Below, in pieces: positions 22,847 through 35,003 of a stretch of 64,000 nucleotides of DNA. Position 1 is the first letter of the stretch. Each line of letters begins with the position of its first letter. Made by a program: the position numbers and the translations under genes. This DNA is from Dichotomocladium elegans (taxonomy: Eukaryota; Mucoromycota; Mucoromycetes; Mucorales; Lichtheimiaceae): NCBI GenBank assembly GCA_025716815.1, contig JAIXMN010000018.1:868001-932000 (forward strand). The letters are read 5' to 3'. The notes under the pieces are model-generated. The model was not told the origin of the DNA and did not search any database. It was given only the letters and a program-made list of their open reading frames with translations.

Positions 22847-25800
22847 CTAGTCCAATAAAGACCCGTTGCTACCATTGTTGTAGGAGGGTAGCTGTGGTGG
22901 CGTTGATGTACGCCAGTTGTACGTCGCCTGCTGCTCCTGCGGTTGAGGAAAAGGAAGGGGGATACCGCCAGGAGTTGGCTGTTGTTGTTGTTGTTGTTGC
23001 CAATGCTGTGGGAGAGAAGAACCTGTTTGGATAGGTTGTTGCTGAACGTAAGACTGATGATGGTATACAGGCTGCTGCTGCTGGGGAGATGGCTGGCTTT
23101 GATAAGAGTGCTGCTGGTACAACTGCTGAGGTTGTTGCTGTTGATAACTTTGTTGTAGGTATGGTTGTAGTTGCGGTGTGAATGGTGCTTGTTGATCCGG
23201 CCTCACAGATCCGGGAGTCGTCATGGCATAATAGTTGGGTGTATTGGCCGAGGGAGACAGAGGTTGGGATTGGATTTGAGGCGGCTTGCTCGGAAGAGGA
23301 GGAGGCTGTTGTTGCGAATACAGCGTATTGCCACTGGTCGGAGTGGATGGTATAGGAGCCTGTTGCTGGTATGATTGAGCGTATCCCCCTCCGGTGTATA
23401 AAGGCGACGGTAAAGGCTGCTGTGGAGCTCTTGGTTGTGGGTACGGCGCCATGGGGAGTGAAGGGGGTGGAGGAGTACTACTGCTATACATTCCAGCGGG
23501 AGGCTGGTATGACACCGGTTGGTTTGGGGCTGTAGGACCCATCAGCGGAGGCGCATTGAAGGTGTCTTTTGAAGATTGGGAGGGAGCAGCAGGTTGAGTC
23601 GATTGACCATACACTCCGACGTACGGAGCAGCGAATGAGCCTGCACTGGAAGAATAAGAAGGGGCTCTTTGCAAGGCAGGAGATGCTGTGGCTTGCTGGT
23701 TCGGCTGCGGCTGTGGCTGTTGTGGAAGCTGAGACGGGTAAAAGGGCTGCTTCTGAGATACGGATGAAGATGAGAAGCTAGCATATGGCATAGGCTGAGG
23801 CGGCGCCTGCTTATAGTGGTGACCAGGAGACGGATATGCAGCGGGCGCCTGACCAGAAACAGTAGCAGGTGTGTTTTGTTGCCCAGCATAAAAAGTATTA
23901 ATCGCATTACCAAGAGACATACCCCGTGCCTTTTCAGTGATCTGAGAAACCGAAGGATTCGAATCAATACTAGGTGCATTTGTAGATGAAGACGACGATA
24001 GCGGAGCAGCATCCGTGTATTTGCTGAGTTTCTCCTTGAGAAGCGCCTGCTCTCTACTACTACGCGCACTCTCAAGCTTCTCTATCAATTTCTCTCGCTC
24101 TTGGGTTCTTTCCTGAACAAACTTGTTGGTGTTGTCCAAAAGCGACTCGATCACATCGCAGAGGCTGGAATAAAATTCAATCCCTTTTCTAGAATGCGGA
24201 ATGTTAATTTACTATTTCCTTGCTACGCAGCCATCTCCTCGGTCCACTGGTATACCTTATTCCGTTCTTTGTATCTATATATGTTTTGTAAGCCTTCTCC
24301 AATTGCTCGACAACCAAACGGCGCTGGTTTTCCGCAGCATCCCACTGTGCTTGGAGTTTCTGTGCATCATCTCCCTCCATCAGGGTTTTAAAAGCAGTAG
24401 TAAGCTCTTGAATTGTTTGTTGTTGCTGGTGTATAGACGCCGAGATGCGTTGCTGATGTGGGCGGAACTTTTCAAGTTCTGAAGTAAAGATCTGCTGCTC
24501 GATATTGGCGTTTTTCTTATTCAAAATTAAAAGATTCGAAATGTCATCTTCCTTGGTCTGTGGTATAAACGCACCGATTATCAGTATATCTTTGAGCGTT
24601 AAAGAACATGAAGTTCATACCTTTTCCTTTAGATCTTGGAGGGTCTCACGTCGATCGGTTTCAAGCTTCTGCAATTTGTCAATAGCCGCCTCAACACGCT
24701 TGACTTTGACGTCCATACTCTTTGCACTCAAATTAACTTCCAATTCCAAATCAAGTAATATTCCACTATTAGCTGTCGATGGCTTCATAAATGTTTTGGT
24801 CACGCTTTCAGCAAAAAGTGCTTCGAGTGCCTTGCTTTTTCCACCATAGCGCAAGATCTCGATATCCGATGCAATGGTTTCATAGGCGCACAAAAGCTGA
24901 GCATCAGACTGAGATGCGCTATTCAACGACTCGCGATGGTTGCGCAGATCCTGGCGAAAATCCGAAGTAAGAGTGCCTGAGGGCTGTTGTACCCAATCGG
25001 CCTCGTACTTAGACTAGTATATATGTCAACAAGGAAATCTTAACCGTCACTGAAAACACTCACTCGCATGGTTTCACAATCCCGCATCTCCTGGTCGAGC
25101 GCAAGCGAGACTTTATCAAGCATCTGAGCTGCTCGCGCCTTCAGTCCACCCAGATTCTCAATCAGTTCCCGCACAGTAATGGCATTGTTTGATTCTTCCT
25201 CGGCAATCCTGTCTGCCCAGCCGCGCGCTTCTGAAGGTGGCACGGCGAATACATCCAGGATTGCACCGTTTGTCTTTTGACCTTGCTGAAGAGATTGCTT
25301 GAACTTGTCAAGTGATTTGGGGAGCTTCATATATTCCAAGGAAGCATTCAGTTCTGCCTTTGCAATGTCACAACGTTCTGTTTCCGCCCGAACAAGCTTA
25401 GCCATCTCCTCCGAGTACATGGAGGCACTTTCGTGCACGCTCAGCGGGATGAGACGAGAAAAGATATCACCTCCGATCACTTTGGTGACCTCAGTATGTC
25501 CGTAGAGTTCCGAAATAGGAACGGTCTTCACAGCCTTAAGACGGTCAATTGGTGTAAGGATGGACTCCTTAGGTACATTATCATGATAGATCATGTCATT
25601 GTCCCTGGATGCCAGCGAGTGTTTTTCAGACAAAGACGCAGCGAGTGATTTGCAAAGTTCCTGGAGAGCGGTCGCGCTGTCGGCTGGCAAGGTATGGCTC
25701 GCTTGCGATAAAATCGATCCATTGTTGCTTACAACTTTGCTTGCATCCTTAGCTGTTGCCTCAGCCGCAGCAAGTCGTGAGACTTGTTCGCCGTAATTAC

Positions 25801-26665
25801 TGTCGAGCTCGCATACGGCTGCTCGATGTTGCTGTGCAACTGCCTGGTAAAATTTTTGCTTAACTTGGCACATCACCATCCAGCTTCGCTCGACGCCCAC
25901 GTTACGGCTGATGCACTCTTGTATTTCATCAGCCAGATTCCCATAAACCCATGCAGCATGGCTCGCGAGCTTCGCAATCAGGTTTTCCTTCTTTTTCTCA
26001 CGCAGCGAGTTCTCAATGAAGCACTCGTGCGCCTGCGCAAGCATCAACTCTGTCAACATTTTAACAGTATCACGATGTAGATCCTGCGAAGGCGCATGCA
26101 GGAAGTTGTCATTGATGTATTGAAACATGCCTGCCGACGCTTGGAAAAAGTTAAAGGCGCGTTTGCGGCCGTCGGCTTCCGCACGGTTCTGGGCAGCGGC
26201 AATCGCTGAGAGCGTTGCCGCAGTATTGAAAATAACACTTGCCTTTTCGTAGGCAAGCGAATATTGCGAAGTAGGGCGACCGTTGAAAGCATCGTACCTG
26301 AGAGGGGTATATGAAATGAAGTAGATAAGACATTAGCCTCGAGAAAATGCTACATTCTTTCTTAGCTACGGGATATCGCTTTACCAGGTGAACAGAATCT
26401 TGATGTGCTTCTCATCGACAGGAAATCGAAGGTCGAGCAGCTCAAGCTGACCAAAATATCGGTATAGAAGGTCCCGGCCTGTGAGGTCCTTGCCAGCGCC
26501 ACGCATGTCTTGTCTCAAGCGGTTCAGGGTATATGTCTCCTCATTGTATTTCTCGGGGTCGTCCTGGTAAACTTGGGCAATGTATCGTTTTAGAGGTAGA
26601 ATCCAGTCGACATCGTCGGTGCGCTTAAAAGGCGCATTTATAAATGGGATTTGTTGTTGGGCCAT
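22847..26665 (-). CDS. BRO1: BRO1/ALIX-family ESCRT-associated protein
   Basis: Class E vacuolar sorting factor that binds ESCRT-III (Snf7) on endosomes and recruits the ubiquitin protease Doa4. Five exons (26385-26665, 25064-26297, 24621-25013, 24256-24557, 22847-24188) make 1183 residues. The BRO1 domain spans about residues 5-390 (start MAQQQIPFINAPFKRT, later ILFTWYDAFNG and KASVIFNTAATLSAIAA, typical of the family). A long helical V domain follows to about residue 760 (for example ISELYGHTEV, PPSEARGWADRI, LEKFRPHQQRISASI). The last ~400 residues are Pro/Gln-rich with poly-Gln runs, as in ALIX and yeast Bro1. The longer tail than in yeast is notable. The start was taken at the first Met of the family-conserved amino end. 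Confidence 0.95.
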
Positions 26666-28834
26666 TCGCACTCGGAGATGGTCGGTGTGAGCAGGGAAAG
26701 AATGAATACGAAGAGGAGGAGGGAAACTCAGCTCAGAATAGAAGATGGACGAGAGCAAAATCATCGCATTACCAATTTCCTTCCTTTTCTCCTGCTGTAG
26801 CTTATCTTTTATTTACGCACTCACGTCTTACATGTAGTTGGTACGGCTCTAAACACGCCTTTTATAACTTGATAGAGAGCTAGAAGTATGTCCTCGAGAC
26901 AGAAAGAGAGAACCGAGGGTTTGTCATAGGGAGAACGGCAATATAAAATATCACAAAAAGCTGGCAAACTCACCTCTATAAACACACGATAGACTTTTTA
27001 ATCTTATGATCCTTTTTCGTTCATACACATTCGTCATCTGGTATGAGTACTGTAATTGAATTTTTACGCAGATGAACAGGGCCATGTTTGTTGATGAGCA
27101 CGGCTATATGTGTACCTTGAGCATATGGACTATGTCATTGACGAGAAGACATATTTTCTTCAATCTGTTTGGTTATATAGATAATACCTGCGTAATCTAT
27201 ATTGCGATGGTAACTCTGGAATTGTTGTTACGCATATACTCGAGCGAAAGGATATAGACACTCTGATGAAAGAACAGATTTTTCAAGCCGGCGTCTAAGG
27301 TTCTGAGTGCGCCAGCCACTGCAAAATGGCTAGGAATACATATTTGTTCAGCACAATGATGGACATTGTGGTGCGAAACAAACCTGGGAACAGTTTTAAT
27401 GAACAAACCCCACAGATTGCTCACGTATCCTTACTGAAGAACATAAGAGATTTATTTTAAAATGCATTGATGAGAACCCATCTATCATCTTAAACCAGTT
27501 TGTGAGCAACTGAATCAGAGATTTAAAGGTCTAGAGTTAACCAAAGCGACACTCTATCAATTTACGAAAACGAATGCAACCTCTGCTTGAAAAATGCCTG
27601 ATTTCAGTCTGCATACAGGAGTCGGGGCGTAGAGACCCAATGGCAACTTGACTGGGTAGGACGATCGGACATGACGGTCATTGTCTTTAGAAGAAACTGT
27701 GTTTCCTTGGTGAATTCGGGTCCATAATGGCATGAAATATAGCATGGTGTGGTCTAGGAAAGGAGCTTTTACTATATTTACTGACCAAAGGCAAGAGCGA
27801 AGTCGAGCAAACTTGAAAAAAGGAGGAGAGTTGGGCAGCCAATGTTGCAAAGCAAAGGAACTGTAACTGAACATTACCTTAGCTTCCTTAATGCTATAAT
27901 GGACGAGATGGATAAATATAAATATATAAAGACCATCATTTGTAGTAGATAATGCATCTATTCATAAGATTGAAGATATTTCAGGTGCCCCAACTGGATA
28001 ACGCCGTGGTGTTGAGCCGGGGCGGTAAATGAAAGAACATGGAGAAGGGTTGTATTCGTGCAACATTCTTTCGAAGTATATTTTTGAAAATAAAGTATTT
28101 ATTGCATTTCGGGTTTCGGCCGGTCGATTGGTACTTACTACCCAGCACTGAAAACTACCGCCGCCATTGTCTTGCTACCTGATAATCGGTAATTTTGTTT
28201 TAAAGTATCATGTCAGTACGCATATACACATACAAAGATAGCATAATAGGACACTATCTTTCTCCAATGATAGGATCGTTCTATTATACACAAATACCAT
28301 ATCCTATCATTGCTGGCATCTGCATTGCCTGACGCACTGGAAATCTATGTTTGTATATTCTTACGTATGCTTTTTTACGAGTAAAGAATGTCGCTATTTC
28401 TGCAGCGTAAACCATTGGTGCGCTTATGTCATACTGGTTTACTTTTTTTTCTCTCTTCCCCTACGCAAATGATATGTCGTAGGATGTTGGCCTTTGTCAG
28501 CCCGCAAATATTAGTTTTAATACCCGCTGTTAGAACTCTGTCCCTGGGTCTGCAGCAAAACGGAGCATTGTTGATGAATGCATGATGCCTGAGTTACACG
28601 GTTTGCACAACCCCATGACGACATGGTGACTTATTTTAGAAAATTGCGTGGTAGAGATGGAACGGCGTTTTTTTGGGGGGGGGGTTGGTTGGTTCTGCTG
28701 ATCAGTAAATGCGGGAGGCAAAAAAGTGGGCATGTGTATTCTTATTTGCAATTGATGATGTCATTCAATAATGACTCATATATAAATATCGAGGACCAAG
28801 AGCTTGATCTTCCAGACAAAAAGCATCAATCACA
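26666..28834. other. Intergenic with transposase relic
   Basis: Two kilobases between BRO1 (-) and a small plus-strand candidate gene. The only interpretable content is the IS630/Tc1-like relic at about 27.69-28.0 kb. Short frames at 27197-27424 (-) and 28388-28585 (+) are not recognisable. A run of ten G lies near 28675-28684. Confidence 0.5.
27690..28000 (+). pseudogene. Decayed IS630/Tc1-like DDE transposase, copy 1
   Basis: Translation in shifting frames gives HNGMKYSMVWSRKGAFTIF (about 27721-27777), then GTVTEHYLSFLNAIMDEMDK (about 27859-27918), then a frameshifted VVDNASIHKIEDIS (about 27943-27984). These match in order the blocks of zygomycete IS630/Tc1-type transposases: an 'xxMKRSMAWSKKGxP' block, 'GTVxxHYxxFLxxxMDEMD', and the catalytic 'MDNAxIHxxxDI'. 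The second catalytic Asp (in VVDNA) is visible but stops and frameshifts make the copy dead. No terminal inverted repeats were identified. Confidence 0.7.
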
Positions 28835-29380
28835 ATGGTTTCCACTCCCACCGACTTCCTCCCCTGCCGCCAACTGCCTCCATCCTCAGTTGTTTCAGGC
28901 ACTACCTCAACCAGCACTAAAGCTTCGCTTACCAGGGAAAAGCTCATTGCTATGGCTCGCAATGAATATGCTCGACAATTATGCAGGTTCACTGAAGCGC
29001 AGCTGAAGCAACATGTACCCTCGTGTTACACGAATAGCGCCTACCATCAATATTGTCTTAAGTCGGTTTCGCCTGCGTTGTCCGATTTGTCAATTTCTGG
29101 GCGGTCGTTTGCTTCTTAGAACGTTCCACCAATGTTTGCGACCACCCGCCATGCACTCAACTCCATCCCGCAACGCTTCATTCCAATCTGCTGTTTCTGT
29201 ACCGCCACTTCATCGTTATTCGAATACAAACACCTAGTAGCAATAACCACAACAAGCAACGCTCGAACAGCTGATGCGATTAAGGCAGAGATGTTCGCAG
29301 AACGTCCGGCGGTATGCTACTTAGCACCCACCTGTAGAGATATCGCAAAAACAAACAAATGCATCCCAACACCTTTGTAA
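28835..29380 (+). CDS. Hypothetical small protein gene, exons uncertain
   Basis: An ATG at 28835 opens a frame with a Ser/Thr/Pro-rich start and then a charged amphipathic segment (LTREKLIAMARNEYARQL). A plausible 48-base intron (GTACCC...TTAAG) follows near 29014-29061. Downstream frames to about 29380 alternate between a Ser/Pro-rich stretch and a helical stretch (QQATLEQLMRLRQRC), suggesting further introns that I could not place. No family is recognised. It may be a small disordered protein or not a gene at all. Confidence 0.3.
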
Positions 29381-29746
29381 TTATCCCGCCTTCATTCTTG
29401 CAATAAAATAGTTATGACCATGGCCTAGCCTTTTTAATTATTCTCCATATTGATCGCTTCCGTATTTTTCATGTGTTTCCAATCCGCGCCCATCCTGCTC
29501 GCTTGCCTGATTAAGTCAAGACATCAGTCTCCGAGGGCTGTGTTGTGGGGCACTCGTAATATTAAGCATTCGCTCACACACGCGCTCGTTCACTCATTCA
29601 CCCGCCCACACCGTACACAACCCACCCTTACACCCTCAAAAACATTTGCAAGGTTCACCTGGCTAGACAACACAGCCTTGACTGGGCTGCGCCTTCTTCT
29701 ATTACACTGAGCCCTCTTCCTCCTTTTCACAGCATACCTTCTCAAC

Positions 29747-31409
29747 ATGGCGACGGCGGACACTCTAAATTCTGCATCCTCTGCTCAGAAAGATGTCCTT
29801 CGTGCCTGGTGGAAAAAGGCGACCATTTCAAATCCCAAAATACCCAATGATGAATCTGTCGATGTCGACAATGGAACCACGTCCAGTAGGTTTACTACCA
29901 GCGCACCTGCAGTAGGGACAAAAGTCATATTCACGTACGCTTACTAATAGTTAACCGAGTGTTTGGTCTGCCGCTATCCGAGTCTATTCTTTACGCTCAC
30001 TCAACCATCTCGTACATTGACAACACCAAAGGCAATGTATGTTATGGTATAATACCAACCATAATTGCAAAGTGTGGTTCATTCCTCAAGGACCATGGTA
30101 TATATTTTATGCCTTCCATTGCCTTCCGCAGGCACTCACGTGGTAGATACACTAGGCTTAATGGTGGAGGGTATCTTTCGCATGTCTGGAAGTGCAAGAC
30201 GTATTGCTACCCTTCAGTCCATTTTCAACGAGTCCGAGGACTACGGCGCCAGCTTTACCTGGGAAGGGGGGGACTATACGGTGCATGACGCCGCCAACGT
30301 GATGCGCCGTTTCCTCAACCGCCTTCCTGAGCCTGTAATCCCGTTGGATTACTACCGACCTTTCAAAGATACCATGAGTGAGTCCAGATGCCTGAGTTGA
30401 GAATATTGTTACAACATGGTCAATATTCATTGCATGGGCTTTTGAACACTATCAAATTAGGCGAAGAATTTCCGAATCTGGAAGCCAAGATCGAGGCTTT
30501 TCAGAATTTGATTGAATGTCTTCCATTGGTTCATCAATACCTTCTCATGTACATCATGGATTTTCTCGACCTCTTTTCCTCCACCGTCGAGGAGACGAGG
30601 ATGGACGTGTCCGCCATCGCAGCAGTCTTTGCACCGGTAACCAAAAATGCGACAAACTGGGGCAGAGAGTGAAAGGGCTCCAGGGCGGAGTAAAGGAGAG
30701 AGGGAAATGCACGACATATTCTAACAATGTAATGATAGGGAATCTTGTCACATCCAGATGACGAGCTCAATCCTGCTGGCTATAAAGAATCCCAGCGAGT
30801 TCTGGAGTTTCTAATCAAGCATCAAAAAGGATTTGCCGCGCCACGATCCTTCATTTTACCCGGACAGAACCTTGTTCCTCGACCCAAAGCCATATCTAAC
30901 CCTTATACAAGCATCAGCAGCAGCAATAAGAGCCGGCCTGGTAAACCAAGAGTTTAGGCCTAAAAAGAACTAAATATCTCATCTAAACAGACCTAGGATC
31001 TTTGTCACAAAGCAGTAAATCATCCACAACGCTCGTGGCATCCGTTTCCAGACTCTCTCCATCACAATCTTCTGGAAAACTACCATTTAGCAGCATCGGG
31101 AATAGACGCCCTTCACTCCCCAATTCTCCGACGTCTGATGGACACTACACCAACAACGAAAACGCCATCTCAAAACCCAGCCTGAAACGGGCGTCCACCG
31201 CACCGACAACACGTTTGAGAGACCAAACGGAGTCGTCTTCTGGTAATTTTCTATCCGATTATTCTATGTCTATAAATCATTTTTCTGATCAAAGGACGTA
31301 TCCTATTCTGTCTGCCTCAGCCAAAAGAGGTACCAGAACATGGAAATCCATTCGTCGGATACCTGAAGAAACAGCGATCCCGAGAGAATTCATTACCCAG
31401 ACCTCATAA
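29747..31409 (+). CDS. RhoGAP-domain protein (SAC7/BAG7-like)
   Basis: GTPase-activating protein for Rho-family GTPases. Six exons (29747-29885, 29951-30097, 30156-30377, 30461-30636, 30739-30940, 30991-31409) sum to 434 residues. After a ~50-residue polar lead the GAP domain begins at NRVFGLPLSESI. It has the catalytic Arg finger in EGIFRMSGSARR, the conserved ANVMRRFLNRLPEPVIP and the end block ILSHPDDELNP. The architecture, a GAP domain near the amino end with a Ser/Thr-rich tail, fits fungal Rho1 GAPs of the Sac7/Bag7/Lrg1-like group. The tail is Ser-rich and basic, suitable for phosphorylation. The exon 3 acceptor at 30155 was preferred over an earlier AG because it restores the domain without an insertion. 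Confidence 0.92.
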
Positions 31410-31954
31410 CTTCTAATTAATGAGCTTCTTTTTAACCTTCCCCACCCTATTCCTTCTATGTAAGGCCATTGTTACACTCACTTGTTTCAATTCCATCAGC
31501 GAGCTTGTTTCAGTTCTAGTCCCATTCAGGCACACAACTTCTCATGCCCATGAATATCTAAACCCAGCTTTGCTTAGCATGGAAGCCGCCATCGACAGCC
31601 GCAACACCCTAGGCTGATAATACTAAGATTGAACGCCTCAGTCTTTCCTGTGCAGACAAAGAGTATTGTCCGCAGAAGATAATGTATGGGGCTTTTTATC
31701 GGAACCGAGACATAGCTCGGGTTGCTGTTTCTAATCTTCACGTTATATTGACTATCCACAACGGTTATCACACACCTGAAAAGTTGTGCATGCGTGAACT
31801 GAAAGATACCGTGAATAAAGTTAACAGGGCATTCTAACATTGTAGGTGGCTTGGAGAACACTTCTATTTCCGGTTCAATGTTCATCCCCAGCTCCAGACA
31901 CCGTCATTCCGACTGGTACGGGAGACAGATTCCCTCTTCCTAAATCAAAGCATA
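31410..31954. other. Intergenic between RhoGAP and uL24 genes
   Basis: About 545 bases between two plus-strand genes, holding the RhoGAP 3' UTR and the uL24 promoter. Unrecognised short frames only. Confidence 0.5.
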
Positions 31955-32784
31955 ATGAAGTTCAGTGCTGGTAAATATCACTGCGTTGAAGGATGAGAAG
32001 GACAGGACAGATAGTAGAAACACCGGGGTAGATGGATGGATGGATGGATGGATGAATGGATGGTTGGTGAAGCAGACGCTCTACATTTTTTTTTTTGAGA
32101 ATGTGATCATTCCAATTGATACACATGGTTCCAACGAATAGATGTCAGCTCTTCGCGCCGCAAGAGCAGAAAGGCTCACTTCACTGCCTCCTCGTCTGAG
32201 CGCCGTATCATCATGAGCTCGTCATTGTCCAAGGAGCTCCGCGAAAAATACAACGTACGTAGCAGAACCTCGAACGACAGCAACATTTTACGCAAATGAC
32301 GCTCGTTTCCCCGAGCTTACGCTGCCCGTGCCATTGTACTGAATTCTTCGTATATTCAAATGTATATATATTGTGTCTCTTATAGACTCGCAGCATTCCT
32401 GTCCGCCGTGATGACGAGGTCTTGGTTGTCCGCGGCAGCATGAAGGGTCGTGAGGGCAAGGTTGTCCAGGTCTACCGTAAGAAGTGGGTCATCCACATCG
32501 ACCGTGTCTCCCGCGAGAAGGCAAACGGTAAGATAAGAAGAGGGCTGGAAGATTTTAGAGTGCACCTTACTTAGCTTTATATCTATCTTTAGGTGCCACC
32601 GTTCCTATTGGTATTCACCCCTCGAACGTTGTCGTGACGAAGCTCAAGATCGACAAGAGCCGCCAGGCTATCCTTGACCGCAAGGATCGCTCCAAGAAGA
32701 AGAATGCCATGCAGCAGGTACACCGATTTTACCCCCGTTCGTGAAGTAATTACATATTGACATTTTTTATTTGGGTAATAGTAA
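31955..32784 (+). CDS. RPL26: 60S ribosomal protein uL24 (L26)
   Basis: Large-subunit protein near the peptide exit tunnel. Coding exons: 31955-31970 (16 bases, MKFSA), 32142-32254, 32386-32527, 32593-32717 and 32782-32784, giving 132 residues. Family blocks are clear: [25 protein letters not shown], then a KOW motif in [38 protein letters not shown] and [12 protein letters not shown]. The last intron (32718-32781) ends immediately before TAA, so the final coding exon is just the stop codon. Without that splice the frame would add eight residues and stop in the intron. Intron 1 carries a GGAT tetranucleotide array (32031-32063). Confidence 0.95.
32031..32063 (+). repeat. GGAT tetranucleotide array in uL24 intron 1
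   Basis: About seven units of GATG/GGAT with one interruption (GAATGG), ending in GGATGGTTGG. It lies in the first intron, 61-93 bases after the 16-base first exon. Similar arrays lie near the starts of eS10 and uL23. Confidence 0.9.
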
Positions 32785-34133
32785 ATCTCCCGGATCCCGC
32801 CGCCGTACCCGATATTTCCTATTTGCATGCAATAAAATTCTACGCATTCAACAAGATTTTTGCTTAATCTCTACAAAATTCTGGATGCCCTTCTTCCTAA
32901 CGTGCTTGCTGGAGAGGATACTCTTTTTTGGTATTTCATGTAAATAACATACCATCCATCATTAAGTTACAGTCATTCTTCGTAAAAGTAAAAATGGATA
33001 GCGAGCGACATTGTGCCGAATAACTTCGTCATGTCATATTTTTCATAATCTCTGGAGTCGCAAAGTCACGAAACCGTGTTTACCAGAGGTTCGTCTGTTT
33101 CAAAATGATTCTTTTTTAGGTTGGACAAGGTCACGTGCATCAGAAGTGATTTGTTTTATTCTACATTCGAGGAGCTATCTGACCTTGTTGGTTACGCTTG
33201 ATGTATGCTCAAGCGAAATTATACATACATTCAGATGAGTGGGGAGGTTCAAGCACAGCTACGCAGTGTGCAGCAAACATGGCAAAGTACCTAAGGATGC
33301 ACCTTCAGTCAGTACAGGGGCGGGCATTACGATATGGAAAGGAGCCTTACAGACTTTAATGCAACAAAGAACCAGCAGTCGCCTATGCGTTCCAATTGAA
33401 CATCGTAAGTTCTACTGGAAAATGTGCTGACGGGAATCCATCCATTGCCATAGACCAGATTATAAAGCAGTTGCGCAAACGGTTGGAGCGACTTGAAAGC
33501 AAAGACCTGGGAGTCCCTTAACTGTGTGCTCCCATCTAAGTAAGGCTCTGCCTTTCGTATTAACATAAAACGCAGCATGGCATGGTCCAAAAAACGGATT
33601 TCCGCTGCGGTTACAACAGGAAAGACGAGAGTAAAAAGAACCAAGAATTCGGAATCAATCCCGGCTTGATACTCCCCGCAATCACCACCTAAGGAGAAGA
33701 AGAACTCATATCAATCTCAAGTTGTAAACAGGGAAACTGTAGCTCGACATCATCTAAGTTTCTTTCATGCTACAATGGACAAGGTGGATGAGTATGAAGA
33801 TATGAGGCGTCATTGTTTAGCAAAGCATTATACACCAGCTCATAAGGGCTAAAGATATCTCGCATTATGTTTACACACATACATTGGTCAGCTCTGGATA
33901 TTATCCTGTTTATATCTGGATAAGTTTCGGTGTGGAGTGTACAGTACATCAGAGATGTATCTACTGTTGTCTAATGAGCATTTTCCTGTTGATACGATAG
34001 TTTTATCCAAAACTTGAATATGAAATTTAGAAATAAAAGTAACGAGATAGCGGTGATTTTTCTTCCCTTTTCGTCTTTAACGAAAGTTTTCAGCTCATCT
34101 AAAAAAATAACAGCATCTTCACATCGTAACCTG
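32785..34133. other. Intergenic with transposase relic
   Basis: The 3' side of uL24 and 5' side of the ASX-like gene. The interval holds the second IS630/Tc1-like relic (33.55-33.86 kb) and otherwise unrecognised short frames. Upstream in-frame codons from 34014 could belong to the ASX-like protein. Confidence 0.5.
33546..33870 (+). pseudogene. Decayed IS630/Tc1-like DDE transposase, copy 2
   Basis: Same family and orientation as the relic near 27.7 kb. From 33559 the translation reads INIKRSMAWSKKRISAAV followed by TTGKTRVKRTKN. At about 33745-33800 it gives ETVARHHLSFFHATMDKVDE. These align in order with the 'MKRSMAWSKKG' and 'GTVTxHYxSFLxxxMDEMD' blocks of zygomycete IS630/Tc1-type transposases. 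Stops and frameshifts lie between the blocks and the catalytic 'DNAPIH' block is not recognisable. The two copies differ too much at the DNA level to be a recent duplication. Confidence 0.7.
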
Positions 34134-35003
34134 ATGGAACACAGAACTGTTCTAGAGTCTCTTGATCAATCGGCCGAGATCAATGGTTCTGCATTACCAA
34201 ATAATGTTAGAGTTATTGTTGATCCGATTGATCCGCGAAGAAATCCTGATGCTATTGTGGAGCGACAAAGTTGCGCATCAGAATCTCGCATTAATGACGA
34301 CGACCAGACTGCACCAAAGGAAGAAACCAAGCGGACTAGACAATCTACCGTAAAAATGCAGAAGTCATCAAAACTGACACCCAAAAAATGGACGCTAGAG
34401 CATCTGCTTCATAATTCCAATAGCGAATTGACGAAATGCGCATCTCTCAAGGCAACACTTCTCCGTAAAAATACTTTGTTATCTAAACTGACTGTGTTGC
34501 TGTCGTTTCCATCGATACAGGAACGCATTAATTTTCAGCTGCTTAATCTTTTACCGCAAGATGACCTTGACGAGCTCTGTAAACTCCTCCCGCCGGCCGA
34601 TATTAACTTTATAAAATATAACGAAGCTGAAGAACATGCAACGGAGATTGTCGCAGAGTCCTTGGAGGAGTACGAGACCATGTCTACTCTACCTGACACA
34701 TACTTTCCCATTATCTCTTCGAGATTCGTATCCCCCGAATTTATTCGAACCGTAGAGGATTTCCAGATTCTGTTGAGCAATGGACACTATGAACTCGAAG
34801 CCCCGCAGGTAGAAGAGCCGAAAAAAACGGCGGGAAGGAAACGTAGTAACTACACAGAAATTGAGGAAGATCTGTTCAAGGTAGAAAATAAATTACTAGC
34901 TGGCACAACACTCTAATCTACTTTTGTGTATTAGGATGAACAATATGAAGCTTACTGGGGAGAGCGGTTGAAAAAGTCCAAGAACAAGCGGAGCAGAAAG
35001 TAA
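34134..35003 (+). CDS. ASX/DEUBAD-homology domain protein
   Basis: Two exons (34134-34880, 34935-35003) give 271 residues. Residues ~80-175 fit the ASX homology/DEUBAD fold, the deubiquitinase-adaptor module of ASXL and INO80G proteins: LTPKKWTLEHLLHNSNSEL, SKLTVLLSFPSIQERI, then the core LLNLLPQDDLDELCKLLPPAD. A helical segment (YFPIISSRFVSPEFIRTV) follows. The second exon supplies DEQYEAYWGERLKK, an ending typical of fungal ASX-domain proteins. The amino end is acidic then Lys/Arg-rich, suggesting nuclear location. A chromatin or ubiquitin-related role is inferred. The frame is open upstream to Met codons at 34014 and 34020, which would add about 40 residues. Confidence 0.78.
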
